A stretch of 5,638 nt of DNA from Lentisphaerota bacterium (GCA_012800565.1 JAAZIZ010000446.1:1-5638), one strand, 5' to 3'. Counted from the stretch's first letter, positions 1 through 5,638 are shown. Numbers and translations: made by a program. Notes: generated by a model from the sequence alone, not told the origin.

Positions 1-341
1 ATGATATTGGCAAAAATCGGCCCTTTTTTGGTGCTGAATTCGCCGCTCTTAGGGTTGTATATCAAGGTGCCGACGACATCGGCCGGCAATAAATCCGGCG
101 TGAACTGAATGCGGTGGAAGCTGGCTTGTATGCACTTGGCCAGAGAAGTCACAGTCAGGGTCTTGGCCAGGCCGGGCACCCCTTCAATCAATACATGGTT
201 GTTGCACAGCAGAGCCAGCAGCAGACGCTCCACCAGACGCTCCTGGCCCACAATGACCCGCCCAATCTCAGAACGGACTTTCTCCAGCAATACAGCTTCC
301 TGGCGTACGCGCTCGCCAATCTGTTTGACATCCACTGCCAT
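1..341 (-). CDS. MoxR-family AAA+ ATPase, N-terminal part (gene runs off left edge)
   Basis: This is the first 113 residues of a MoxR-type AAA+ ATPase. Such proteins are cytoplasmic ATP-driven chaperones, usually encoded beside DUF58 and von Willebrand factor A proteins and thought to help mature or insert metal into partner complexes. Visible are the N-terminal helix with a VIVGQE element at about residues 30-35, the Walker A motif GVPGLAKT at 54-61, and the MoxR-typical segment RIQFTPDLLPADVVGT near 80-95, followed by the KGPIFANI region at the edge. Walker B and the sensors lie outside the window. Two in-frame ATG codons exist, at 353 and 341. I chose 341 because GGAG (348-351) sits six bases upstream of it, while the other start has no good ribosome site. 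It lies 204 bases downstream of the U32 gene on the same strand. The family call is firm; the specific partner is unknown because downstream genes are not visible. Confidence 0.93.
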   Translation of the reverse strand, partial: MAVDVKQIGERVRQEAVLLEKVRSEIGRVIVGQERLVERLLLALLCNNHVLIEGVPGLAKTLTVTSLAKCIQASFHRIQFTPDLLPADVVGTLIYNPKSGEFSTKKGPIFANI

Positions 342-347
342 CGTCTT

Positions 348-351
348 CTCC
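348..351 (-). promoter_or_regulatory. Ribosome binding site deciding the MoxR start
   Basis: On the minus strand GGAG precedes the ATG at 341 with six bases between. The alternative ATG at 353 would place this GGAG inside the gene and has only a poor GAG-like stretch upstream. The site therefore favours the shorter protein beginning MAVDVKQ. Confidence 0.6.
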
Positions 352-545
352 ATTCTCGACACTCAAAAAATACACCGCAAAAAACAACCGCGGGAAAAGC
401 AAAACTGCAGCCCAGAACCAGTTCCAGCCCGTTGCCGGGCCGGAGACAGGGGGGGCTGCACTTACCGGAACCGTAAATAATGCTTGCACGCTATACGCTG
501 CTGATGGTCGTTTTGACCCGCAAGCCCCCGGAGGTGTTCCCGAAG

Positions 546-2657
546 CTAACGCAATTTCCGCTCATAATTGAACAGAAACGGCCCGCTTTTGATTGCCTGC
601 AAATCCCCGCGCGGGTCAGTTGAGCCGCAGAGGTCCACCTGCAGATGCGCGACCCGGACCTGCGGATTGCGCAATGAGCGCCAATCATAAGGCTCTTCCG
701 GGCGCAGCACCGTCACTGCTCCTTCCCGCCGCGGACGCAAGGATATCCCCCGGCTATCCCGCAACCGGGCCTGGCGCTCAGCTGAGAATTCCGCCGGCAG
801 CTCGACTCTGGTCTGCATCAAGGCCGGCCGGGCAAATACGCAGAGCAGCAGCGCGGTCTCCGCCTGCTGACATAAATCCTGCAGCTGCTCCGCATCAATT
901 TCACTGCTGACAGTACTGTAGCGGCAACCCTGTTTGCTCAGGAAGCGCGCGGCATTGGCATTCAGAACCGCCAGGCCGGCTCCGGCAGCGCAATCATTGC
1001 CTGCCTCCCGGGCCAGTTGCCAGGTGTCCCACGAATTCACCTCAATGGTGATGGCGGCCTCGCGGGCAAAATCCAGCACTGGGCGGAGCAACACAATGTC
1101 ATCCTCGTAGACCACTGCCGGCAGGGACAAAGCCAGCAGATTCTGGTGCCAGGTTGCCGCCACCGCACAGAGCTCGGACACCTCGGCGGCATTGCGGGGA
1201 TAACAAGCCAGTATCAGCTTCCGTTCCGCCAAACAGTCCGATGCTTCTCCCAGCAGGGCAAGTTCCTCCAGTCCCAGCCGAACAGTATCAGGCACCGCAC
1301 CAAGGCTGCGGCGATTCAAACTGCAGGCTGTCGCCTCGCGCTGGAGATAAGCATTGAGCTCCGGCGGTAGAGCCGTCCGCACCGTCCCGCTGCCGCCGGA
1401 CTGACTGCGGCGCAGAAATTCTGCCAAAGTGGCCTGAACCTCCGCGGCACAGCGGCGTGGCAGCATTTTCTCCTCCAGGCCGGGTGGACAGGTGATCTGC
1501 AGCGGCAAGGCAGACCTGGGCACCACCTGCTCCAGGCGTTCCAGGATCGAACTTAACCCGATTGCCCGCTTTGGTACGGCAATCTTCTGCGGCGGAATGC
1601 GCAGAGTATGCTGCCGGTCTGACTGGGAAAAATGCCAGAGCGTACCGCCTCGCTCATCCTCGCTGACCGCAATCTGCAAGCCCTGCCGGGCGGGCGCTTC
1701 GCTTTCCGGCCGGGCCAGCCGCCGCTCCTGAACATTGCGACGGGCCGATTCACCGGTAATCTCACGCCTGACGCCGGCAAAAAATCCTGCTGTGAGCGGT
1801 CGCCCAGTATAGTCTCCCAAGGCGGAAGCTTGCCGGCGCAGCTCATCCTCAGGCAGCTCCCCCGACAATGCCTGCCGATACAACTGCACTGCCGCCGACA
1901 CCCAGGATGCTGTCTTCAGACGGCCCTCAATTTTCAGCGACCGCACCCCGTAGTCGCGCAACTGCTCTAGGTACTCCACCAGGCATAAATCGTACATCGA
2001 CAGCGGACGCTGGGAAGCACCCTCTGCGGACTCCCAGACCACCCGGCAGGGACTGGCGCAAGAACCGCGGTTGCCGCTGCGCCCGCCACCCCAGCTGGAC
2101 AGCAGACAGCGCCCCGAACAACTGAAGCATAATGCCCCCTGCACAAACACTTCGGTCTCTATGCCAGGCACTGCCGCAGCAGCACGGACCTCGGCCGCAC
2201 TGAGCTCCCGGGCCAGGACCACCCTGCTCAGTCCCAACTCCCGTGCAGCCCGCATTCCGGCCGAGCTGCTGATGCCGGCCTGAGTACTGAAATGGAAAGT
2301 CAACCCGGGAAAGAATGGGTGCATTTCCAGCAACGCCGGGTCACAGACCAGCACTGCATCCACCCCGGACTGTTGGGCCAGCATCAACGTCCGGGCCGCC
2401 AAACCGAGCTCACGCTGGGCAAGCGCAATGTTCAAGGTGAGATAAGCTTTGACCTGCCGTGAATGAAGATAAGCGACCGTATCCGGCAGAGCCTCGGCAG
2501 AAAAATTTTCCGCCCCCTGCCGGGCATTGAGCTTCTGCAACCCGAAATACACCGCATCTGCTCCGGCGGCCACTGCCGCCTCCATCGCCGGACGCCCGCC
2601 GGCCGGAGCCAATATCTCTAATTCATACTCTGCAAGCATGGATTTGTCAGTCCCCAT
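546..2657 (-). CDS. U32-family protein with C-terminal extension, RlhA/TrhP-like (putative RNA hydroxylation enzyme, annotated as peptidase U32)
   Basis: This 703-residue protein belongs to family U32, long called collagenase-like peptidases. Characterised E. coli members (RlhA, TrhP) instead act in prephenate-dependent hydroxylation of 23S rRNA or tRNA. The N-terminal barrel starts with EILAPAG (14-20) and AGADAVYFG (31-39). The U32 signature fits fully: E169-x-F171, G174-A-L-C177, then G182-x-C184-x-L-S187. C200 and C204 in GSCASPCR complete a likely four-cysteine iron-sulphur site (C177, C184, C200, C204). LKIEGRLKT follows at 241-249. A linker domain covers about 330-450, with ALPPELNAYLQREA at 429-442. 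The last part, about 480-703, resembles the degenerate second barrel of long U32 proteins, including VFARPALMQTR (607-617) and LRDSRGISL (632-640). The protein is somewhat longer than E. coli RlhA. The start is uncertain: neither ATG at 2657 nor at 2639 has a convincing ribosome site, and the second leaves 697 residues. Substrate (rRNA, tRNA or other) cannot be assigned. Confidence 0.9.
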   Translation of the reverse strand: MGTDKSMLAEYELEILAPAGGRPAMEAAVAAGADAVYFGLQKLNARQGAENFSAEALPDTVAYLHSRQVKAYLTLNIALAQRELGLAARTLMLAQQSGVDAVLVCDPALLEMHPFFPGLTFHFSTQAGISSSAGMRAARELGLSRVVLARELSAAEVRAAAAVPGIETEVFVQGALCFSCSGRCLLSSWGGGRSGNRGSCASPCRVVWESAEGASQRPLSMYDLCLVEYLEQLRDYGVRSLKIEGRLKTASWVSAAVQLYRQALSGELPEDELRRQASALGDYTGRPLTAGFFAGVRREITGESARRNVQERRLARPESEAPARQGLQIAVSEDERGGTLWHFSQSDRQHTLRIPPQKIAVPKRAIGLSSILERLEQVVPRSALPLQITCPPGLEEKMLPRRCAAEVQATLAEFLRRSQSGGSGTVRTALPPELNAYLQREATACSLNRRSLGAVPDTVRLGLEELALLGEASDCLAERKLILACYPRNAAEVSELCAVAATWHQNLLALSLPAVVYEDDIVLLRPVLDFAREAAITIEVNSWDTWQLAREAGNDCAAGAGLAVLNANAARFLSKQGCRYSTVSSEIDAEQLQDLCQQAETALLLCVFARPALMQTRVELPAEFSAERQARLRDSRGISLRPRREGAVTVLRPEEPYDWRSLRNPQVRVAHLQVDLCGSTDPRGDLQAIKSGPFLFNYERKLR

Positions 2658-2676
2658 AATTCGTTAATCTGACTGC

Positions 2677-2694
2677 GCCAGGTGCCCGCCTGGC
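2677..2694. repeat. Short inverted repeat in the U32 gene leader
   Basis: GCCAGG and CCTGGC are perfect reverse complements separated by six bases (TGCCCG). The element lies 20-37 bases upstream of the U32 ATG, inside the leader predicted from the candidate promoter. It could be an operator or a small RNA hairpin. With only six base pairs it may also be chance. Confidence 0.3.
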
Positions 2695-2704
2695 CGAAAT
2701 GATG

Positions 2705-2733
2705 AAGATAATGCGATATTGCCTAAATAACAA
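2705..2733 (-). promoter_or_regulatory. Candidate sigma-70-type promoter for the U32 gene
   Basis: On the minus strand TTGTTA (2728-2733) and TATCTT (2705-2710) are separated by exactly 17 bases. Each box matches four of six consensus positions. Transcription would begin near 2697-2698 and leave a leader of about 40 bases before the ATG. Placement and spacing are good, but such matches are common in AT-rich intergenic DNA. Confidence 0.35.
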
Positions 2734-2805
2734 GTGGAGAATAAAGATTTTCTGTAATGGGGCATTCTTATGCAGAGCAGCATGCAAGAGTTCAGGGAAT
2801 TGCAC

Positions 2806-2858
2806 GGGACGTAGGGGACATAGAGGACGAGACAATGAGATAATGGGATAATGAGATG
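2806..2858. repeat. Degenerate 8-9 base tandem micro-repeat
   Basis: Two short-period blocks are adjacent. The first is GGGACGTAG, GGGACATAG, AGGACGAGA (2806-2832), a nine-base period. The second is ATGAGATA, ATGGGATA, ATGAGATG (2835-2858), an eight-base period. The strand is strongly purine-rich. This looks like slippage-prone low-complexity intergenic DNA. No function is apparent. Confidence 0.75.
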
Positions 2859-2952
2859 TGTGAATTTGGCTTGCCGGTCCCATATTACGATTTTCTCCTT
2901 TCTTGCAACTTAGCGCTCCTGCCTCTGCCACGGTTGCTTTCAGGATGTATAT

Positions 2953-2958
2953 TATAAT
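2953..2958 (+). promoter_or_regulatory. Candidate -10 box (TATAAT) for the AEC transporter gene
   Basis: A perfect TATAAT lies 42 bases upstream of the transporter ATG, which would start transcription near 2965 and give a leader of about 36 bases. No good -35 box is found at normal spacing. TTGCTT at 2934-2939 is only 13 bases away, too close for a standard sigma-70 promoter. The promoter may be activator-dependent, or the hexamer may be fortuitous. Confidence 0.4.
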
Positions 2959-3000
2959 TTCGACCGCCGTATCCGTTCCTCCCCAACCTATATTAACTGT

Positions 3001-4020
3001 ATGTCAATTTTTCTCGTCAGCTTTTTCTCCGTTCTGAAACTGGTATTGGTGATTCTTATCGGTGTCTGGCTTGGCCGCAGCGGCATCCTGAACCAGAATG
3101 CCCGCACTGCCCTGAGCAAAATCATCATCACGGTCATGCTTCCGAGTCTGCTGGTGGTTTCGCTCAGTCAGAATGCCAGCCTGGAGAACTTGGGCCAATG
3201 GTCCTTTTTGCTGATTGCGGCGGCTGCTTTCGCCCTCTGCGGTTTCGCCATCGGCACTCTGTTCGGCTGGCTGTTCCGGGTCCCGAAAGGCCTGCGGCGC
3301 CTCTTAAGCACCAGCACCTCGCTGGGCAATGCCAGCTATCTGCCCATGCCGCTGCTGGCCGCGATCGCTGCCGGAGCTCCGCTGTTCGCCAACGACCCCG
3401 GCGCTGAATCCCGCAGCATCGCCTATATCTCCGTCTTCCTGATGTGCCATTCGCCGCTGCTCTGGCTGTTGGGATACCCTTCCCTGTCGGGAAAATCCTG
3501 GCGCGAAATCGACTGGCGCATGATCCTGAATCCGCCCATTCTCGCTTCCTGCACCGGGTTGCTGCTGGCAACTGTGCCGCCCCTTAATGCGCTGATCGTG
3601 CAGCCGGGTGCCCCCCTGCGCATCCTTATCGACACCGGACAGCTGATCAGCCAAGGCGTTTTCCCCTGCGCACTGCTGATCCTCGGTGCCAATCTGGCGG
3701 AAAAACTTCCCCCCGGACAAACCGTGCCCTGGAATGCCTACCTGGCCCTATGCCTGGGAAAACTCGTCATCCTGCCCACTATCGGCTATGGCCTGGCCAC
3801 CCTGGCCTGGAAACAAGGCTGGATTCCTGATGACCCTATGTTCAGGCTGGTGCTGATGGTTGAAGCCGCAGTGCCGCCGGCAAATAACCTGATGATTATG
3901 TGCCAAATGCATAAAAACGGCGAGGCCGCCATCGCCAGACTCCTGCTCTGCGCCTACTGCGTGGCTATTCCTACCCTGACCTTCGCAATCATGATATTCA
4001 TTAAAGCAGTAACGCCTTAA
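3001..4020 (+). CDS. AEC-family (auxin efflux carrier type) membrane transporter
   Basis: This 339-residue integral membrane protein has the full length and layout of the AEC family, whose bacterial members export or exchange small organic acids such as malate and other carboxylates across the inner membrane. About ten hydrophobic segments form two five-helix halves. The first is at about 3-24, followed by segments near 38-57, 68-92, 110-127 and 140-159, then a second set near 174-195, 205-231, 244-269, 281-302 and 312-335. Family features include the helix-breaking MLPSLLV (46-52), the polar TSLGNASYLPMPLL stretch (106-119), and VPPANNLMIM (291-300) in the second half. No cytoplasmic regulatory domain is present. 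ATG at 3001 is the natural start because the first helix begins at once, yet no Shine-Dalgarno sequence precedes it. It stands alone on the plus strand, divergent from U32 and convergent with the amidohydrolase, so no neighbour reveals its substrate. Confidence 0.92.
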   Translation: MSIFLVSFFSVLKLVLVILIGVWLGRSGILNQNARTALSKIIITVMLPSLLVVSLSQNASLENLGQWSFLLIAAAAFALCGFAIGTLFGWLFRVPKGLRRLLSTSTSLGNASYLPMPLLAAIAAGAPLFANDPGAESRSIAYISVFLMCHSPLLWLLGYPSLSGKSWREIDWRMILNPPILASCTGLLLATVPPLNALIVQPGAPLRILIDTGQLISQGVFPCALLILGANLAEKLPPGQTVPWNAYLALCLGKLVILPTIGYGLATLAWKQGWIPDDPMFRLVLMVEAAVPPANNLMIMCQMHKNGEAAIARLLLCAYCVAIPTLTFAIMIFIKAVTP

Positions 4021-4089
4021 AATCCCTTGCCCCCGGCTAGAAATGCGCCGGACATTCCCAGCTAAATAATCCGCATTACGCAGAGAAGA

Positions 4090-4971
4090 CTACTTCTCCG
4101 GCAAATGCAGCAGCCGGATAGCATTCCCGCGGGCAATTTTCTCAAAGACATCTGCAGAGAGATGCCCGGATTTTCGCAGATCAAGCAGAAATTCCGCCAA
4201 AGGCAGCTCGCCGCCTACGCTGCAGTAATCCGTGCCATAGCAGAGACGGTCCTGGAATTCATTCAAGAATAGTATCGCATGGTCCACATCGCGGGCCAGG
4301 GCATTATAGCCGCTGCCGGCGGAGAGGTCCCCCCAGAGATTCTGATAGCGCCGGAACAATTTCGGCACCGCCCCCTCCGCCCGGATCGGATATTTCGGAT
4401 ATCCGCCCCGGTCGCCGATGGTCTCCAATTGCCCCATTTCACTCCAGAAAGCCGGCCCATGCCCCAGGATGATCAAATCCGGAAAATTGCGCAGGCAGAA
4501 TTCCAGCTGCGGCAAGCCGGGATCATCAACCAGGCCATAGCTTGCACCAATCTGAGTCGTGACATCAAAAGTCAAAGGCCAATGCCGCTGGGCCACCTGA
4601 CGAAAAAAATTCAGCACCCGCGGGTCCTGGAATGCCATATTAGGCATGAATTCCCCTACTCCCAGCACGCCGTGCTCCTGGTACCAATCCAGCCAGACGC
4701 TGAAATCCGTCCAAACGCTGTTGGCGATGCCGCGGGGATCGATATTGCAGAACGGAGAAAAGCGCTGCGGATAACGCCGGCAGATTTCCAGTATCTCCTG
4801 GTTTGATTGCGGCAAATATACCTCCGGACCGATCAGCGGCAGCAGAATGCCGCGCTCAATCCCCACTTGATCATAGTATTCCAGCAACTCCTCCGGAGTG
4901 CAGAACTGGGTGTGCCCATCCTGAGGCGGAGACGGAAACAAATAGGCGTGAGCATGGATGTCGATAAACAT
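4090..4971 (-). CDS. Amidohydrolase-family metal-dependent hydrolase (PF04909-like)
   Basis: This 293-residue cytoplasmic protein has the TIM-barrel amidohydrolase plan of the ACMSD/PF04909 group, which hydrolyses or decarboxylates small carboxylates using a bound metal. Metal-binding motifs are FIDIHAHAY at 2-10 (H6, H8), LGHGPAFW at 169-176 (H171) and YGTDY at 245-249 (D248). Other conserved stretches are FCNIDPR (74-80), GVGEFMPNM (104-112) and WGDLSAGSG (213-221). The strand-five segment, WPLTFDVTTQ (131-140), shows no histidine where the family usually has one. A longer reading from ATG at 5001 would add ten residues. I prefer 4971 because AGAAAGG (4978-4984) lies six bases upstream and the protein then begins directly at the first barrel strand. 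Upstream on the same strand are a tandem repeat and the FGE-like gene. The substrate is not identifiable. Confidence 0.88.
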   Translation of the reverse strand: MFIDIHAHAYLFPSPPQDGHTQFCTPEELLEYYDQVGIERGILLPLIGPEVYLPQSNQEILEICRRYPQRFSPFCNIDPRGIANSVWTDFSVWLDWYQEHGVLGVGEFMPNMAFQDPRVLNFFRQVAQRHWPLTFDVTTQIGASYGLVDDPGLPQLEFCLRNFPDLIILGHGPAFWSEMGQLETIGDRGGYPKYPIRAEGAVPKLFRRYQNLWGDLSAGSGYNALARDVDHAILFLNEFQDRLCYGTDYCSVGGELPLAEFLLDLRKSGHLSADVFEKIARGNAIRLLHLPEK

Positions 4972-4977
4972 AAAAAA

Positions 4978-4984
4978 CCTTTCT
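4978..4984 (-). promoter_or_regulatory. Ribosome binding site deciding the amidohydrolase start
   Basis: On the minus strand AGAAAGG is followed by six T residues and then ATG at 4971. It supports the start beginning MFIDIHAH over the upstream ATG at 5001. Confidence 0.6.
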
Positions 4985-4988
4985 GTTT

Positions 4989-5089
4989 CAGGACAATACA
5001 AGCCCCAACGAAGCGAGAATCACAACCGCAGGGCAACACAAGCCCCAACGAAGCGAGAATCACAACCGCAGGACAACACAAGCCCCAAC
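4989..5089. repeat. 40-base direct tandem repeat, about 2.5 copies
   Basis: A 21-base segment occurs three times (4989-5009, 5029-5049, 5069-5089), and the two 19-base intervals between them (5010-5028, 5050-5068) are identical to each other. The true unit is therefore 40 bases. The 21-base segments differ at only two positions, 4996 and 5032. The unit is not a multiple of three and lies between two genes, so it is not protein-coding. The left end reaches to within 18 bases of the amidohydrolase start, so the array forms that gene's leader or promoter region. The right end supplies one arm of the hairpin at 5081-5095. Confidence 0.95.
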
Positions 5090-5095
5090 GGGGCT
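5081..5095 (-). terminator. GC-rich hairpin downstream of the FGE-like gene, possible terminator
   Basis: AGCCCC and GGGGCT form a perfect six-base stem with a three-base loop, 37 bases past the stop of the FGE-like gene. Read on the minus strand, it is followed by TGTGTTGTCC, which is T-rich but not a clean T tract. Read on the plus strand, it is followed by GATTTT. It could stop transcription in either direction, weakly. Its left arm belongs to the last copy of the 40-base repeat. Confidence 0.4.
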
Positions 5096-5132
5096 GATTT
5101 TCGTGTTGCAGTGCGGCGCAAGGCAGCAAGGG

Positions 5133-5638
5133 CTATGGAACCGGCCACGCAAGGCGGAAGCCCAGAGACAGGTACCGCAGTGATGGGTAGATTTGACTGC
5201 GGTACGCCGAACGGCAGTAACGTGCGCCGCTGTACCAGGCACCGCCCCGGTGAACACGGTCCCCATCGCTACCACCTTTAGGGTCTGTCACCTCCCCGCC
5301 TGGGTAATCACTCCCATTCGACCAGTCCAGGCACCATTCCCATACGTTTCCGTGCATATCATACAGCCCCCATCCGTTCGGCCGATAGCTGCCGACTATG
5401 GCAGAGCCAACGGATGCATCACTATCACTATTCCCTTCGCCAGCCTCTCCGCCATTTTCATAGTATCTCCCGACCTCGTTCATATTCGGACAGTACTTTT
5501 CACCGGTCCAATCTTTCCCCGAGTTCAGGGCGGTCGCAGTTCCGGCCCGGCAGGCATATTCCCATTGCGCCTCGGTCGGCAGATCGAAGTCCAGACCGGT
5601 CTTTCCCCGTAACTTCCCGAGGAAAGAAGTGGCATCGA
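5133..5638 (-). CDS. Formylglycine-generating-enzyme-like (SUMF1 fold) protein, C-terminal part (5' end beyond right edge)
   Basis: The frame is open from the right edge to TAG at 5133 and gives the last 167 residues of an FGE/SUMF1-fold protein. Numbering from the edge, family motifs are LPTEAQWEYACRAG (19-32), PNGWGLYDMHGNVWEW (86-101), RVHRGGAW (127-134) and LGFRLA (158-163). True aerobic FGE oxidises a sulfatase cysteine using a conserved Cys pair near the C-terminus. Here the segment around 136-147 (SGARYCRSAYRS) has a single cysteine, C141, and the usual second position appears to be serine, so sulfatase activation is doubtful. Proteins of this fold also serve as binding domains, in some cases as targets of diversity-generating retroelements. 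The internal ATG at 5483 is not the start, because conserved motifs continue upstream of it. The gene points toward the amidohydrolase, with a hairpin and a tandem repeat between them. Signal peptide and N-terminal domains are not visible. Confidence 0.92.
   Translation of the reverse strand, partial: DATSFLGKLRGKTGLDFDLPTEAQWEYACRAGTATALNSGKDWTGEKYCPNMNEVGRYYENGGEAGEGNSDSDASVGSAIVGSYRPNGWGLYDMHGNVWEWCLDWSNGSDYPGGEVTDPKGGSDGDRVHRGGAWYSGARYCRSAYRSQIYPSLRYLSLGFRLAWPVP
5148..5249 (-). other. Possible DGR-type variable region at the FGE-like C-terminus
   Basis: This segment encodes residues 130-163 of the fragment, where fixed scaffold residues (RGG, W, AR, CRSA, R, P, R, LGFRLA) alternate with clusters Y-S-G, Y, Y, S-Q-I-Y, S-L and Y-L-S. 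At 13-14 such positions eight codons end in C (TAC five times, plus AGC, GGC and ATC), as expected if a template held AAC and only adenines changed. That arrangement is the hallmark of SUMF1-fold targets of diversity-generating retroelements. The remaining codons (AGT, CAA, TCA, TCT, CTG) need other template codons. No template repeat or reverse transcriptase is present here, so ordinary paralogue divergence is equally possible. Confidence 0.3.

Larger units (their letters stand above)
2658..3000. other. Divergent intergenic region between the U32 gene and the transporter gene
   Basis: No convincing gene lies in this 343-base stretch. It is visibly more AT-rich than the flanking genes. From left to right it holds a six-base-stem inverted repeat just upstream of the U32 start, a candidate minus-strand promoter, a 53-base run of short imperfect tandem repeats, and a TATAAT box pointing toward the transporter. 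A minus-strand reading frame of 94 codons crosses it, but its predicted protein looks like translated repeat sequence and is not accepted as a gene. Confidence 0.7.

Noticed and set aside
268..489. 73-codon minus-strand frame starting with GTG, with one strongly hydrophobic stretch (about residues 22-43), between U32 and moxR
   Set aside because: It has no ribosome binding site, starts with GTG, and runs 74 bases into the well-supported moxR coding sequence in another frame. The tail after the hydrophobic stretch looks like shadow translation.
2647..2931. 94-codon minus-strand frame across the divergent intergenic region; a shorter version from an internal ATG has AGGAG 11 bases upstream
   Set aside because: Its protein includes translated micro-repeat sequence, overlaps the U32 start and the candidate promoter, and resembles no family I recognise. 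The AGGAG spacing is long.
4033..4051. CCGGC/GCCGG inverted repeat in the convergent gap between the transporter and the amidohydrolase, as a shared terminator
   Set aside because: It has only a five-base stem with a nine-base loop and no T tract on either strand.
4279..4806. 175-codon plus-strand open frame opposite the amidohydrolase
   Set aside because: It lies wholly antisense to a gene with clear metal-binding motifs, and its own sequence shows no recognisable family features.
4989..5089. CRISPR-like layout: a 21-base segment three times with 19-base intervals
   Set aside because: The two intervals are identical to each other, so this is a simple 40-base tandem repeat without unique spacers. 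No cas gene is present.
5133..5483. FGE-like gene starting at the ATG at 5483 as a complete small protein
   Set aside because: The same frame stays open to the window edge and encodes conserved family motifs such as LPTEAQWEYACRAG upstream, so the gene is truncated by the window, not short.

Overview
The window looks like ordinary bacterial chromosome. It is GC-rich, has mostly tight gene spacing, and holds five protein genes, two of them cut by the window edges. No RNA gene, insertion sequence or CRISPR array is visible. The gene families do not fix the taxon. The wording of the amidohydrolase and of the formylglycine-generating-enzyme-like (FGE-like) protein reminds me of Lentisphaerota/Victivallales or related PVC bacteria. 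That is an impression from memory, not a result.

Layout, left to right. (1) The minus-strand start of a MoxR-type AAA+ ATPase runs off the left edge. (2) A 204-base gap separates it from a 703-residue U32-family protein on the same strand, which resembles the RNA hydroxylation enzymes RlhA/TrhP more than a protease. (3) A 343-base divergent intergenic region follows. It carries candidate promoters for both flanking genes, a short inverted repeat and a small 8-9 base tandem repeat. (4) A plus-strand AEC-family membrane transporter comes next. (5) It converges on a minus-strand metal-dependent amidohydrolase. (6) Upstream of that gene lies a 40-base tandem repeat of about 2.5 copies, abutting a GC-rich hairpin. 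(7) The right edge holds the C-terminal 167 residues of an FGE/SUMF1-fold protein on the minus strand.

The genes do not form an obvious single pathway. U32 and moxR could be co-transcribed, and the FGE-like gene lies upstream of the amidohydrolase on the same strand, but the gaps of 204 and 161 bases leave both links uncertain.

The most interesting signal is the C-terminus of the FGE-like protein. It has the conserved scaffold with clustered exposed-type positions that is typical of variable regions in diversity-generating retroelements (DGRs). Many of those positions use codons reachable from AAC by changing only adenines. No reverse transcriptase or template repeat lies in the window, so this remains a hypothesis. 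Secondary points are the 40-base tandem array, an apparent missing metal-ligand histidine in the amidohydrolase, and the lack of clear Shine-Dalgarno (SD) sequences on the two divergent genes.
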